A stretch of 64,000 nt of DNA from Bifidobacterium catenulatum PV20-2 (GTDB lineage: Bacteria; Actinomycetota; Actinomycetes; Actinomycetales; Bifidobacteriaceae), in the NCBI RefSeq assembly GCF_000800455.1, contig NZ_CP007456.1, forward strand, positions 1,054,001 to 1,118,000, given 5' to 3'. Within the stretch, counting starts at the first letter, position 1. Every line of letters starts with the position of its first letter. The notes below the pieces were generated by a model. The model worked only from the letters and a program-made list of their open reading frames with translations. It was not told where the DNA came from and made no database searches. Both the position numbers and the translations under genes were made by a program. This document shows positions 56,272-63,947 of this stretch, in pieces.

Positions 56272-56493
56272 TCAATCCGCCGAAGATTCAGAGTCAGAAT
56301 CGTCTTCCAAAAGCTTGCGAGGATTCTTGACATGCAACGCGTCACAAATACGCACGGCGACATTGAGACTCATCCCACCGACGTTACGTTGTCCAGTCTC
56401 GAACGCGCCAACACGTGACTGGCTCAACCCTGCTTTGTCAGCCAGCTGTTGTTGTGTCATGCCGCGCTTCAGTCTGAGTTCCCTCATTCCCAT
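56272..56493 (-). CDS. XRE-family regulator
   Basis: 73 residues from the ATG at 56493 (GGAAGGATAC upstream). A single helix-turn-helix (MTQQQLADKAGLSQSRVGAF) and an acidic tail (DDSDSESSAD). It directly follows the double-HTH gene, 1 bp apart. Confidence 0.86.
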   Translation of the reverse strand: MGMRELRLKRGMTQQQLADKAGLSQSRVGAFETGQRNVGGMSLNVAVRICDALHVKNPRKLLEDDSDSESSAD

Positions 56494-56494
56494 G

Positions 56495-56917
56495 TCAGTA
56501 TCCTTCCGTAAGAAAATCCACAGGGTCGCATTGCAGCGCCTCAGACAATCGTAACGCCGTCCGCAAATACATTTGCGAAACAGGACGACCATTCGTCTCA
56601 AAACGGGAGATGGATGGACGTGCGATGCCACTCAATCCGGCCAGCTCCACCTGCGTTAATCTGCGTGCCTTGCGAATGTTCTTCAATCCGACGACGCCAG
56701 CGGACACGCCGCCACGCCACACATGCTCATCTGGATACAGGTCCAACACGTTGCAATGCAACGCCTGCGCCAGCTTCGCAGCCGTACTCAAATACATGTT
56801 CCGCGCCTCGCCCGCATGGTTCTCATACGCCCACAGGCGCGTGAAATCCACGCCGGTCAACGAATCCAACTGCTGCAACGTCAGTTCGGAACGCTCACGC
56901 AGCTCACGCAACCCCAT
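56495..56917 (-). CDS. tandem double-XRE regulator
   Basis: 140 residues from the ATG at 56917 (GGAAGGAGCC upstream). Two XRE domains in line: LTLQQLDSLTGVDFTRLWAYE (degenerate) and LTQVELAGLSGIARPSISRFE (canonical), each followed by a LAQALHC/LSEALQC helix. A built-in dimer-like DNA reader. With its neighbour it likely controls the leftward array. Confidence 0.84.
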   Translation of the reverse strand: MGLRELRERSELTLQQLDSLTGVDFTRLWAYENHAGEARNMYLSTAAKLAQALHCNVLDLYPDEHVWRGGVSAGVVGLKNIRKARRLTQVELAGLSGIARPSISRFETNGRPVSQMYLRTALRLSEALQCDPVDFLTEGY

Positions 56918-56978
56918 GACGGCTCCTTCCAGACTTAAGGACACCATAGCATCGGCGGCGAAACAACGCCGCCGACAC

Positions 56979-57239
56979 TCAGTCAATCCAATCCGTATTC
57001 CAGTCCAACATGTCCATTGGAATCATGCAGCCACCGGAACACTGGACGTACAGCCAGGTAGAATAGCCCATGCGAGCCGCCCTCACGCCGCGAACCCACT
57101 CATGCAGCCACTCCAACAAGAGCGACAGAGTGGAACGACGACGCCAAAACGACTTGCCAGACGCATAATCGAACCCCTCGTACTCGGCAATAGGGGAGAA
57201 AACGTCACGCTTACGCAAGTCAAAACCCTTCACCATCAT
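56979..57239 (-). CDS. small protein, unknown
   Basis: 86 residues. A basic WRRRSTLSLLLEWLHEWVRGVRAAR helix is distinctive (quoted in part: LLEWLHEWV). Overlaps the next upstream gene by 4 bp. Confidence 0.66.
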   Translation of the reverse strand: MMVKGFDLRKRDVFSPIAEYEGFDYASGKSFWRRRSTLSLLLEWLHEWVRGVRAARMGYSTWLYVQCSGGCMIPMDMLDWNTDWID

Positions 57240-57523
57240 TTCAAAGCCTCCTTCTTCACGGATTCAATCGCATCGCCGTAAATGAACTGCATGATTTCCC
57301 AACCCTCCTCAATGGAACGGTCGGCCAGCAGCATGCCGCCGCAGTCCTTGAACCCGTCCTCGCTGACAAACCCAAGAACCTTGCGGACATTCTCCTTTGA
57401 CGGGTCAAGGCCAGCGTCCTTCATCAGTCCCTCAAGGTCGTCAACGACCCATTTGATCTCCGCGATGATTCCAGTGCTCATAATCCTGTCAACGGAATCG
57501 TCCCTACCCATACCCTTGCTCAT
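57236..57523 (-). CDS. small protein, unknown
   Basis: 95 residues from the ATG at 57523 (GGAGGAAAAGAA upstream). Helical, with EIKWVVDDLEGLMKDAG. Overlaps both neighbours by 4 bp. Confidence 0.66.
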   Translation of the reverse strand: MSKGMGRDDSVDRIMSTGIIAEIKWVVDDLEGLMKDAGLDPSKENVRKVLGFVSEDGFKDCGGMLLADRSIEEGWEIMQFIYGDAIESVKKEALK

Positions 57524-57711
57524 TTCTTTTCCTCCTTGGTCCAAGGGATAATCTGATGCAGCAGATACGCCGCAGTCGTCAACTGGTCGTAAGCGGCCAG
57601 CACGTAAGCCGAATCAGGAGCGTCACCGCTCCCAAGATTCGACAGCAATCGGACGGCCTCGACGGCCTTGTCCGCCGCATTCGCGCACACATCCGAATCA
57701 TGAGCGTCCAT
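57520..57711 (-). CDS. small helical protein
   Basis: 63 residues from the ATG at 57711, which overlaps the previous stop (TGATG). AADKAVEAVRLL and YDQLTTAAYLL suggest a two-helix bundle. Confidence 0.62.
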   Translation of the reverse strand: MDAHDSDVCANAADKAVEAVRLLSNLGSGDAPDSAYVLAAYDQLTTAAYLLHQIIPWTKEEKK

Positions 57712-58103
57712 CACAGACACCCATCCTCGTCAGCATTCGTCCACCAGACGTAATCAAGCTCGAAATCGATGCTCGACTCGTACTGCTCGCCGATCTCATC
57801 AGGTGTCATGCTGCCAAGCACGTAACCGGTGAACTCCTCATAATCGGCGGAATGGGCATTGTTGTGCAGCATGAACACCTGCTCGCACCAGCCCGGCAGC
57901 GCAGACCAGAATTTCTTCCAATCCTTTTCAGAAACGTATTCGCCCATTGCGTCGATACGGTAGACACCCTCGTAAGGCTTGAAACGTTCCCTGATGAGCT
58001 TACGCAGCCCATCACCCGCCATCGTCTCAATGGCATCCACGACATCCTCGCCAATCGGTTCATCCAACGGCATGGCCTTCAACTCGTCAATGGTAATCAT
58101 CAT
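57711..58103 (-). CDS. acidic protein, unknown
   Basis: 130 residues. Strongly acidic, with FELDYVWWTNADEDGCL at the end. GAAAGGAAAG upstream. Confidence 0.68.
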   Translation of the reverse strand: MMITIDELKAMPLDEPIGEDVVDAIETMAGDGLRKLIRERFKPYEGVYRIDAMGEYVSEKDWKKFWSALPGWCEQVFMLHNNAHSADYEEFTGYVLGSMTPDEIGEQYESSIDFELDYVWWTNADEDGCL

Positions 58104-58112
58104 TCTTTCCTT

Positions 58113-58295
58113 TCAATCGATACGAAACTCTTCGCCATACTTGACGCAGTGGGCATCCAAATAGGCGTCGAAAAACTCCTGCTCGGAACACGGCGCGAGA
58201 TTCGCGTGCAACAGCTCCCGCAACTCGTCATCCATGAGATTCACAGCGGCCTCATAAGACACGGGACGCCCATCCCGATCAATAACAACACTCAT
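58113..58295 (-). CDS. small acidic protein
   Basis: 60 residues from the ATG at 58295 (AAAGGAAAGAACG upstream). DDELRELLHANL suggests a helix. Unknown. Confidence 0.62.
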   Translation of the reverse strand: MSVVIDRDGRPVSYEAAVNLMDDELRELLHANLAPCSEQEFFDAYLDAHCVKYGEEFRID

Positions 58296-58311
58296 CGTTC
58301 TTTCCTTTCGC

Positions 58312-58575
58312 TCAGCAGCAGAACTCGTCAGTGAGTTCCACCAGTCTTTTCAACGACGTCCGCATGAGACGCGAACGACAGCCGACACCGGCCAGTTCCA
58401 GCCGGTTCACCATCGCCACGCGCACGGCCTCTCCGTTACCGACAGTGCAACGCGTCAGAAACCGGCCATCGGCACGCAGAACCGCATCCCGATACGCCTC
58501 CGCATCGGCCTGAGACCTGTGACGGCGCACGCGGATTGCGCCACCCACATATTCGACGGTCCACAACGCGGCCAT
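58312..58575 (-). CDS. small basic protein
   Basis: 87 residues from the ATG at 58575, touching the previous stop. In contrast to its neighbours it is Arg-rich (IRVRRHRSQADAEAYRDAVL). Unknown. Confidence 0.63.
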   Translation of the reverse strand: MAALWTVEYVGGAIRVRRHRSQADAEAYRDAVLRADGRFLTRCTVGNGEAVRVAMVNRLELAGVGCRSRLMRTSLKRLVELTDEFCC

Positions 58576-58576
58576 G

Positions 58577-59116
58577 TCAGTCAGCCTCCCCAAAACGGTC
58601 GAACATCTTGTCATACGCCTTGCGCACAGCCGACAGGCCATTGCGGTACGCGGACATGCGATTCTCAGGAGTCGAAGACACAGCCAGGTCATGCTGCCAG
58701 CTAGCCGGAAACGCGATATGCTCCAACGTCCCGTCCACATCCGTCTGACGAACCTCGACATGCTGCGGGAACATGGCGTCGAACACCAGCACGCACAGCT
58801 CGAACGCCAGCCGCGTGTCCGCGTCGGCGACATAAAGGAAATCATTCTCGGCCAGCCGCCGCGCCTCATCGACGTCGAACGGCAGCGTGGCATACAATGC
58901 GACGAACCGTCCGACCGTCTCGTCATCCAGACCGCCGTCAGCGAAACAGTTTTGCACGACATCGATGAGATTGTCCCGCAAATCGGGCACCAGACCACAC
59001 GCGCCGCCACGGATATACGGCACCTCGTCACGGCTGAAATGCCTCTCGAACCACTGCCAGCACACGTAACCCACATAGCCGGTCAGCTCACGCGGCAGCA
59101 AGTTGACGTCGATCAT
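58577..59116 (-). CDS. acidic protein, unknown
   Basis: 179 residues from the ATG at 59116, overlapping its upstream gene by 4 bp. Long acidic helices (VGRFVALYATLPFDVDEARR). No catalytic motif. Confidence 0.7.
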   Translation of the reverse strand: MIDVNLLPRELTGYVGYVCWQWFERHFSRDEVPYIRGGACGLVPDLRDNLIDVVQNCFADGGLDDETVGRFVALYATLPFDVDEARRLAENDFLYVADADTRLAFELCVLVFDAMFPQHVEVRQTDVDGTLEHIAFPASWQHDLAVSSTPENRMSAYRNGLSAVRKAYDKMFDRFGEAD

Positions 59117-59565
59117 CGCGCCACCTCCTCGCCGTTAAGGAAATCAACGAACTTCCGCCGCGCCACACCATCGGCGTCACAGCCCAGCAAATCATTGCCG
59201 ATGACGTCATAGCCGCAGCCGGTAACGAAATAGAAATACCAATCATCGCCGCCACGGCTCAGCCAGCACGAACGCACATGCTTGACAAGACCGTCGTAAC
59301 GGTCGCACTTGAACCATTCCACTAGACCCTCAGCCAGAAGCGAGTCGAAACGGAACCGTCCGACGCAGATTAAGCTGTTCTCCTCCTCTTCCACGCGCCC
59401 CACGGCCTCGTCATCCAGCCTGTCGTCAAGCGAATAGCCAGCCTCAAGCGTCGCCAGATTACGCAGCAGCTCATACGAGTCGATACCGTCGAACGTCTCA
59501 TGCTCAACGATTTCATCCGCGTTGAACCAAGTGATTTCCTTATAAATGCAATCGTCGAATTTCAT
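59113..59565 (-). CDS. strongly acidic protein, unknown
   Basis: 150 residues from the ATG at 59565 (AAAGGAGATTGTACC upstream). My count gives 34 Asp/Glu against 16 Lys/Arg. Aromatic and Cys residues cluster in the C-terminal half (DDWYFYFVTGCGYDVIG). The charge suggests a DNA-mimic or a protein inhibitor, without family support. Confidence 0.7.
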   Translation of the reverse strand: MKFDDCIYKEITWFNADEIVEHETFDGIDSYELLRNLATLEAGYSLDDRLDDEAVGRVEEEENSLICVGRFRFDSLLAEGLVEWFKCDRYDGLVKHVRSCWLSRGGDDWYFYFVTGCGYDVIGNDLLGCDADGVARRKFVDFLNGEEVAR

Positions 59566-59608
59566 GGTACAATCTCCTTTGCAATTAGAGGTGAATATTG
59601 ATTGCATG

Positions 59609-59636
59609 GCCGGTCGCAGTCCCACCTGAGACCGGC
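59609..59636. terminator. hairpin GCCGGTC/GACCGGC
   Basis: Perfect 7-bp arms, 14-nt loop, five bases beyond the lipoprotein stop on the minus strand; a weak terminator or a processing signal. Confidence 0.55.
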
Positions 59637-59640
59637 ACTT

Positions 59641-59994
59641 TCATTTCCCAGTGCCGCCCCACGACAGCACCTTGCCGCCGTCAACCAGCACGTAAGACTC
59701 GCCCATGCGATTGCCAACGGACACGGCACGCCACTCGCATATGCGCTCATAGCCGCCAGCCGTACTGCCGTCTTCCATGCCGCACTGGGGGATATCCGAC
59801 AGCGACGTGTAGCCAGCCAAGTCGGCCTGACCATAGTCAGCCGTCGCATACGTCTCACGCCACCAATTCCATTGCTGTTCAGGCGTCCCATAAGGGTCAG
59901 CCACCGGCATGGGATTGCACACCGGCGAACACGCCACGGCGAACGCCGCCACGCCTACGGCCAGCAATCCAGCCAGCTTCACACACTTACGCAT
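59641..59994 (-). CDS. lipoprotein
   Basis: 117 residues from the ATG at 59994 (GGGAGG upstream). A signal peptide with lipobox FAVAC (Cys ~22) predicts a surface lipoprotein. The mature part has four further Cys and several Trp. Among phage genes it may change the cell surface (for example, superinfection blocking). It overlaps the upstream gene by 8 bp. Confidence 0.76.
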   Translation of the reverse strand: MRKCVKLAGLLAVGVAAFAVACSPVCNPMPVADPYGTPEQQWNWWRETYATADYGQADLAGYTSLSDIPQCGMEDGSTAGGYERICEWRAVSVGNRMGESYVLVDGGKVLSWGGTGK

Positions 59995-60601
59995 TCCACT
60001 TACCTCCCTTGGCGGTCTCGATATAACGTGGAAGCTTGTCCACGTCGAAATACATGTCGCCCGACACCGGGTCGGCATCATCGCGCCACGCTTCAAACAC
60101 GGCATCACGGTCAGCGCCACCCAGAATGGCGTCAGACACCTCGCCATCGAAGTACTCCCGCAGCCACGCGGCCTCGCGCCGCTCCCAGTCGGATTCATCC
60201 AACACCGGGCAGTAGCGCCCGTCCTTGGTAATCATGTCTATCGCATATTGGACGACGGCCTGATCCGACAGTCTGCCATACTCGTCCGTCAACTCAATCG
60301 CATAGCCGACACCGCAGAACGCGCGCGGCACATGACCGTAGTCGGACAGCCACCGCACGGCAGTCTCAATATTGCTTTCATCCAGCGCGCTGTCGAAGTA
60401 CAGTAGCCGCGAAACCTGATACGTGTAATCGTTGAACACCGTATCGGCCACGCGGATACCCCGCACCCATTCCAGAATGTCCGGCAGCACGTCGTCGAAC
60501 GACGGCAGTCCAGCATAGCCGACACCGTCCCACACGTCCCGCAGTTCCTCGTACAAGTCGGCATCCTCAGCCGTATCCTTGCGAACCTCATGCACATACA
60601 T
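59987..60601 (-). CDS. strongly acidic protein, unknown
   Basis: 204 residues. My count is 45 Asp/Glu and 20 Lys/Arg. Helix-rich, with DYTYQVSRLLYFDSALDE and AFCGVGYAIELTDEYG. AGTGAGGAAA upstream, with a leader resembling that of the 60638 gene. Confidence 0.7.
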   Translation of the reverse strand: MYVHEVRKDTAEDADLYEELRDVWDGVGYAGLPSFDDVLPDILEWVRGIRVADTVFNDYTYQVSRLLYFDSALDESNIETAVRWLSDYGHVPRAFCGVGYAIELTDEYGRLSDQAVVQYAIDMITKDGRYCPVLDESDWERREAAWLREYFDGEVSDAILGGADRDAVFEAWRDDADPVSGDMYFDVDKLPRYIETAKGGKWNA

Positions 60602-60637
60602 TTCATTTTCCTCACTTTCAGATAGATAGGTTGATTT

Positions 60638-61303
60638 TCAGCGAGACAACGTCAGAAACAGGTCTGAATACCGCAGCTCCAAGTCGAGAGCCTTAAGCGC
60701 CCTGCACGCGGCCACATAGTCGCCCGAATCCATGCATTCGACAAACTGCTGCGCATAGGCGCACGTCTCCACATCATCGGAAGACACGCATTCCAGCAAG
60801 TCGTCAAGGCTAGGCCATGCGCCCTCGGAATCATCGACAGTGCATTCTCCATGGCTGTACAGGTGCCACGTCATGCCGTCGAGATTCCAGCAATCCGACC
60901 CTTTGCCGTCCAGTATGTCGCCTAACGTCTCAGGCCAATCCATAAACTCGTAATCGACAGCGACACTCAGGCTCAGGTTGTGCGCGTCGTACAAGTCGGC
61001 CAACCGCCCCCAGTCAGCCTCAGCGGAACCGCTGTCGTACACGTCCCATATGGCCCTAATGGCGACGGCCATATCCTTGTACCCGGACGGCGGCACCGGA
61101 CTATCATCCCCACGCATGTACGCAAGGAACTCAGGCGACGGCGCTGTGACAACGTCAAGACTGGAACCGTCCAGACCGTCCGGGAACTCGGCGCCATTGC
61201 ATGAATACAACTCCAACGTGCTGCCGCCCCGTTCAGACTCACGCAAGCCATGACGTCCAGCCATGACGTCGTAAAAATCATCAACGGAATTAAATCCAGA
61301 CAT
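60638..61303 (-). CDS. very acidic protein, unknown
   Basis: 221 residues. 44 Asp/Glu against 12 Lys/Arg by my count, one of the most acidic in the window. Includes VNSVDDFYDVMAG-like opening, YEFMDWPETLGDILDG and LDDLLECVSSDDVETC. The pattern recalls anti-restriction DNA mimics but no family match can be claimed. Confidence 0.7.
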   Translation of the reverse strand: MSGFNSVDDFYDVMAGRHGLRESERGGSTLELYSCNGAEFPDGLDGSSLDVVTAPSPEFLAYMRGDDSPVPPSGYKDMAVAIRAIWDVYDSGSAEADWGRLADLYDAHNLSLSVAVDYEFMDWPETLGDILDGKGSDCWNLDGMTWHLYSHGECTVDDSEGAWPSLDDLLECVSSDDVETCAYAQQFVECMDSGDYVAACRALKALDLELRYSDLFLTLSR

Positions 61304-61321
61304 GATTACCCACTTTCATAG

Positions 61322-61428
61322 AGATTTGTTGATTAGCCGCCATATGACGGCACAGTGCGCGGATGGGGAATCGCACCCCATGGAACCTCGCTAGAGCCAC
61401 GCCATAGCCCGGAGTCTGGCTACGTGAA
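61322..61428 (-). other. structured leader, copy A
   Basis: On the minus strand an ATGGGG/CCCCAT hairpin with a T-loop-like TGCGATT loop (61363-61381) leads to AACAAATCT before the 60638 gene. Bases 61322-61380 resemble 62702-62760. It looks like part of a tRNA but has no acceptor partner. Confidence 0.5.
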
Positions 61429-61803
61429 TTAGAGGTTTTTCCCGATAAGGTGCTCGGCCATCCTTAGCGCACGCGCTTGCATGTCAAGCAACGTCTCGCC
61501 GTTGAACGCCATACTTGCGTCATGACGTTGTGCCATGTACCTACGCAGTTGTGATGGCGTGAAGTAGTGTTCCGCGATATCGACGTTGTATACAAGCGCG
61601 CAGCCGTCGTAACTGTATTGCGTCCAGTCGGCCGCGCCGTCCAGCAACAGCTCACGCAATTCGTGCCGATCAGACGGCAGTTCCATGTCGCCGTTTCCCA
61701 GATTGCCCAGCATGTCCACGGCGTCGTCCCTCACGGCGCGGCCCCACTTGCTGCGCGGGTTGAGCTGTTCAAGGGTTGCGATTGCTTTGTTCACTGTGGT
61801 CAT
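61429..61803 (-). CDS. small protein, unknown
   Basis: 124 residues from the ATG at 61803 (AAGGGAG upstream). Helical, mixed charge, with HELRELLLDGAADW and FTPSQLRRYM. Its leader contains GTAACCAACTAAT. Confidence 0.68.
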   Translation of the reverse strand: MTTVNKAIATLEQLNPRSKWGRAVRDDAVDMLGNLGNGDMELPSDRHELRELLLDGAADWTQYSYDGCALVYNVDIAEHYFTPSQLRRYMAQRHDASMAFNGETLLDMQARALRMAEHLIGKNL

Positions 61804-61834
61804 TTCAATACTCCCTTTTTATTAGTTGGTTACA

Positions 61835-62089
61835 TTAATTTTGGTAGTGGTCAGCGATTTTCTTTTTAAGGTCAGCCAATGTGTGCGCCCCGATTTGCAC
61901 GCCACGTTTTCCGTCGTGCCATTCTTCGTTGAAAACGTAGCCCCCGCCCCAATCAGGCTTAAGTTTCACCACGTCACCCACACGTTTGCCATCAACCATC
62001 GCATACCGGAAATATCCGTCGTCAACGGTATTGCTGTATGCGCACGGCAACGTGATCAGGCTTCGAAGTTTTACGATTTTGACAGTCAT
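61835..62089 (-). CDS. small beta-rich protein, unknown
   Basis: 84 residues from the ATG at 62089 (GCGGAGG upstream). Basic, with WGGGYVFNEEWHDGKRGV. Leader contains GTAACCAATAAAC. Confidence 0.66.
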   Translation of the reverse strand: MTVKIVKLRSLITLPCAYSNTVDDGYFRYAMVDGKRVGDVVKLKPDWGGGYVFNEEWHDGKRGVQIGAHTLADLKKKIADHYQN

Positions 62090-62137
62090 TTTTTAACCTC
62101 CGCTTGTTTATTGGTTACATTTGTAAAGCTGGACGCG

Positions 62138-62581
62138 TCATACGAGATTGACATAATCACGCACGGCCGTATTCCAACCGGTATCCTCCCAGGCATATGT
62201 GCCAACCTTAGCCATGAGGCATGGCGACAGTGAGCCGGAAACGGTGGTATCCCGCAATGGCACGCACACCACCTTGTAGGTATGTCCGGTGTTCGTCTCA
62301 CAGTAGACGGCAGTACGGTGCGAACTCACAAGCACGCGCGTAATCCGCACATCAGGTACGAAATCGCTTGCAAGATCGACAACCCTAGGCCGCATTGCCG
62401 CAACGCGAAACGCAGCAATAAGCGCATGACGTGCCATCGATTCCGCCGCCAAGGTGCCCTGAAATTCAAGCACCGGCATTTCACGTATCCAAAGATGCGA
62501 CACGTAAGACGGTAGGGACTCACGCGCCGTAGTGAGACAGTCGCGAAAGATTTTTACAGCCATTTCTTCGTTGGTATCCAT
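62138..62581 (-). CDS. protein, unknown
   Basis: 147 residues from the ATG at 62581 (AAGGGGG upstream). Neutral composition, with TNTGHTYKVVCVPLRDTT. First clear gene of the leftward array; the promoter should lie in the hairpin-rich DNA to the right. Confidence 0.68.
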   Translation of the reverse strand: MDTNEEMAVKIFRDCLTTARESLPSYVSHLWIREMPVLEFQGTLAAESMARHALIAAFRVAAMRPRVVDLASDFVPDVRITRVLVSSHRTAVYCETNTGHTYKVVCVPLRDTTVSGSLSPCLMAKVGTYAWEDTGWNTAVRDYVNLV

Positions 62582-62623
62582 AATAAACCCCCTTAAGGTT
62601 TAGTGTTAATTGGTTAATTGCGT

Positions 62624-62666
62624 GCCACTAGAGGGTATCGCGCCCCCTCATGGTCTAAACAGTGGC
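62624..62666 (-). other. nested hairpin in leader
   Basis: GCCACT/AGTGGC enclose GAGGG/CCCTC with a GCGAT-bearing loop, similar to the hairpin at 61363. It sits 40 bp before the 62138 gene. Confidence 0.45.
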
Positions 62667-63136
62667 GAGAGGGGCGCAACCCTTGCGGATTACGCCCATG
62701 AAGATTTGTTCTTTGGCTAACGCCACCCGCAAAGTGGCGCAGAGGCGCATACGCACCCCCTATAGACTTTTATTGTCCGCATAACCCCCAAACGTAAGAC
62801 GTTTGTGGTCAACCGCTAACGCGACTGATAGGCGCTAAAAACATGTCTGTTCCGCAACCTATTACGCCGTGGTTTACAGCCTATGCCGCCAACCATGCTC
62901 ACGCATGGCAAACATAGGCATTGCCGCTTACAAATCGGCCTCCTCATTGGCGATAGTCTCTCACACTACGCCAAACGTCGGCGGTACCCCCCTTACGAGT
63001 TCTCGCGCTCTACATTGTCAATCAAGTTCACGTACACTGCCTAGGCAAAATTGGCACTGCCAACCACGCCCACCTAGTGGGCATTATGCACACACCCCGA
63101 AAAACGCCGCCACCTAACCCCCAAAAGGGGTGAAGC
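62667..63136. other. hairpin-dense non-coding region with leader copy B
   Basis: Contains 62702-62760 (a look-alike of the 61322 leader), CGCCAC/GTGGCG (62721-62739), and a nested hairpin GCCTATG...CATAGGC (62879-62919) enclosing CCATGC/GCATGG. Further short palindromes such as TGCCTAGGCA occur. A 31-residue frame on the minus strand follows GGGGGTGCGT but has no family features. Confidence 0.5.
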
Positions 63137-63259
63137 TTAAACTACCGGCCTTCGGTAACACTCTTCTTTTGTCAAACACTCGCAACACTCGCAGACGGGA
63201 CACTGCACCTCGGCACAGTGGCCACCGTTCCACACGTGGCAGTTTTCCGGCGCACACAC
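63137..63259 (-). CDS. candidate 40-residue Cys-rich peptide
   Basis: GTG at 63259 preceded by AGGGGGG. The product contains ten Cys, including CPVCECCEC. This density suggests a metal-binding peptide. No longer frame supports it and the surrounding DNA is structured, so it could be chance. Confidence 0.35.
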   Translation of the reverse strand: MCAPENCHVWNGGHCAEVQCPVCECCECLTKEECYRRPVV

Positions 63260-63882
63260 TCGATACGCCCCCCTAACCGTCTCAGGCTAGGCTATGCGGT
63301 GCCTAGGCACCTGACCACCACGGCTTCATCTGCCGGTTGCTACAGCCGGTTGCGAGTGGTGTGGCGAGAGTGTCGCACCGACCTCGCTAGGCTGACTGCC
63401 TAACCGGTTGATAGCCATCACTATACATACCCAGTTGGATATAATCAAATCAAGGAAACAAACCACATTAAAACGTTGAAATAACACCGTTCTATCGGCG
63501 TGTTGAAATATGGGTAGGGGGTAAAGAAAACGAAAAAAGAGTTTGGATAGCACAAGAAAAAATAAAGTCAAGCAAGATACCAAAATACGGACAAAAAATA
63601 TTGAGCGAGATAGATATAAATAATAAGGGATACGACACAATGACGCGCATACGTACAACTGTACGAACGAACATTTGTACCATCGAACGAACGTTCTAAC
63701 CGGGGCTGGGGGAGGGTCCTCCGGGTGCGCCCGTTGGGGCCGTCGGGTCAATGGTAGAAATAGTGCGCGCCGTCTGAAAAAGTCCGCGCATGAAACGTGA
63801 CATGACAACGACGATGTTGGGTTCACATTGAAATCGTCTTCAGCATACCACGTGACACGCCGTATTCTATGCCGTTTCTATT
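63260..63882. other. non-coding region, GC-rich then AT-rich
   Basis: 63260-63420 carries palindromes (GTGCCTAGGCAC). 63430-63640 is AT- and purine-rich. CGAACGAAC occurs at 63664 and 63684, 20 bp apart. No gene is convincing. Region may hold promoters of both flanking transcripts or an origin. Confidence 0.5.
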
Positions 63883-63902
63883 GCAACGTTGACGCAACGT
63901 TG
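63883..63902. promoter_or_regulatory. direct repeat GCAACGTTG x2
   Basis: Two copies 11 bp apart, one helical turn, about 45 bp before a possible rightward start at 63948; a likely operator. Confidence 0.5.
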
Positions 63903-63947
63903 GGGGTGAGTATGCTGTCGCATGTCGGAATGAATTTTGGAGGACGC

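Noticed and set aside
61340..61425. tRNA-like stretch on the minus strand
   Set aside because: A T-arm-like hairpin is present, but no matching acceptor or proper anticodon arm can be drawn.
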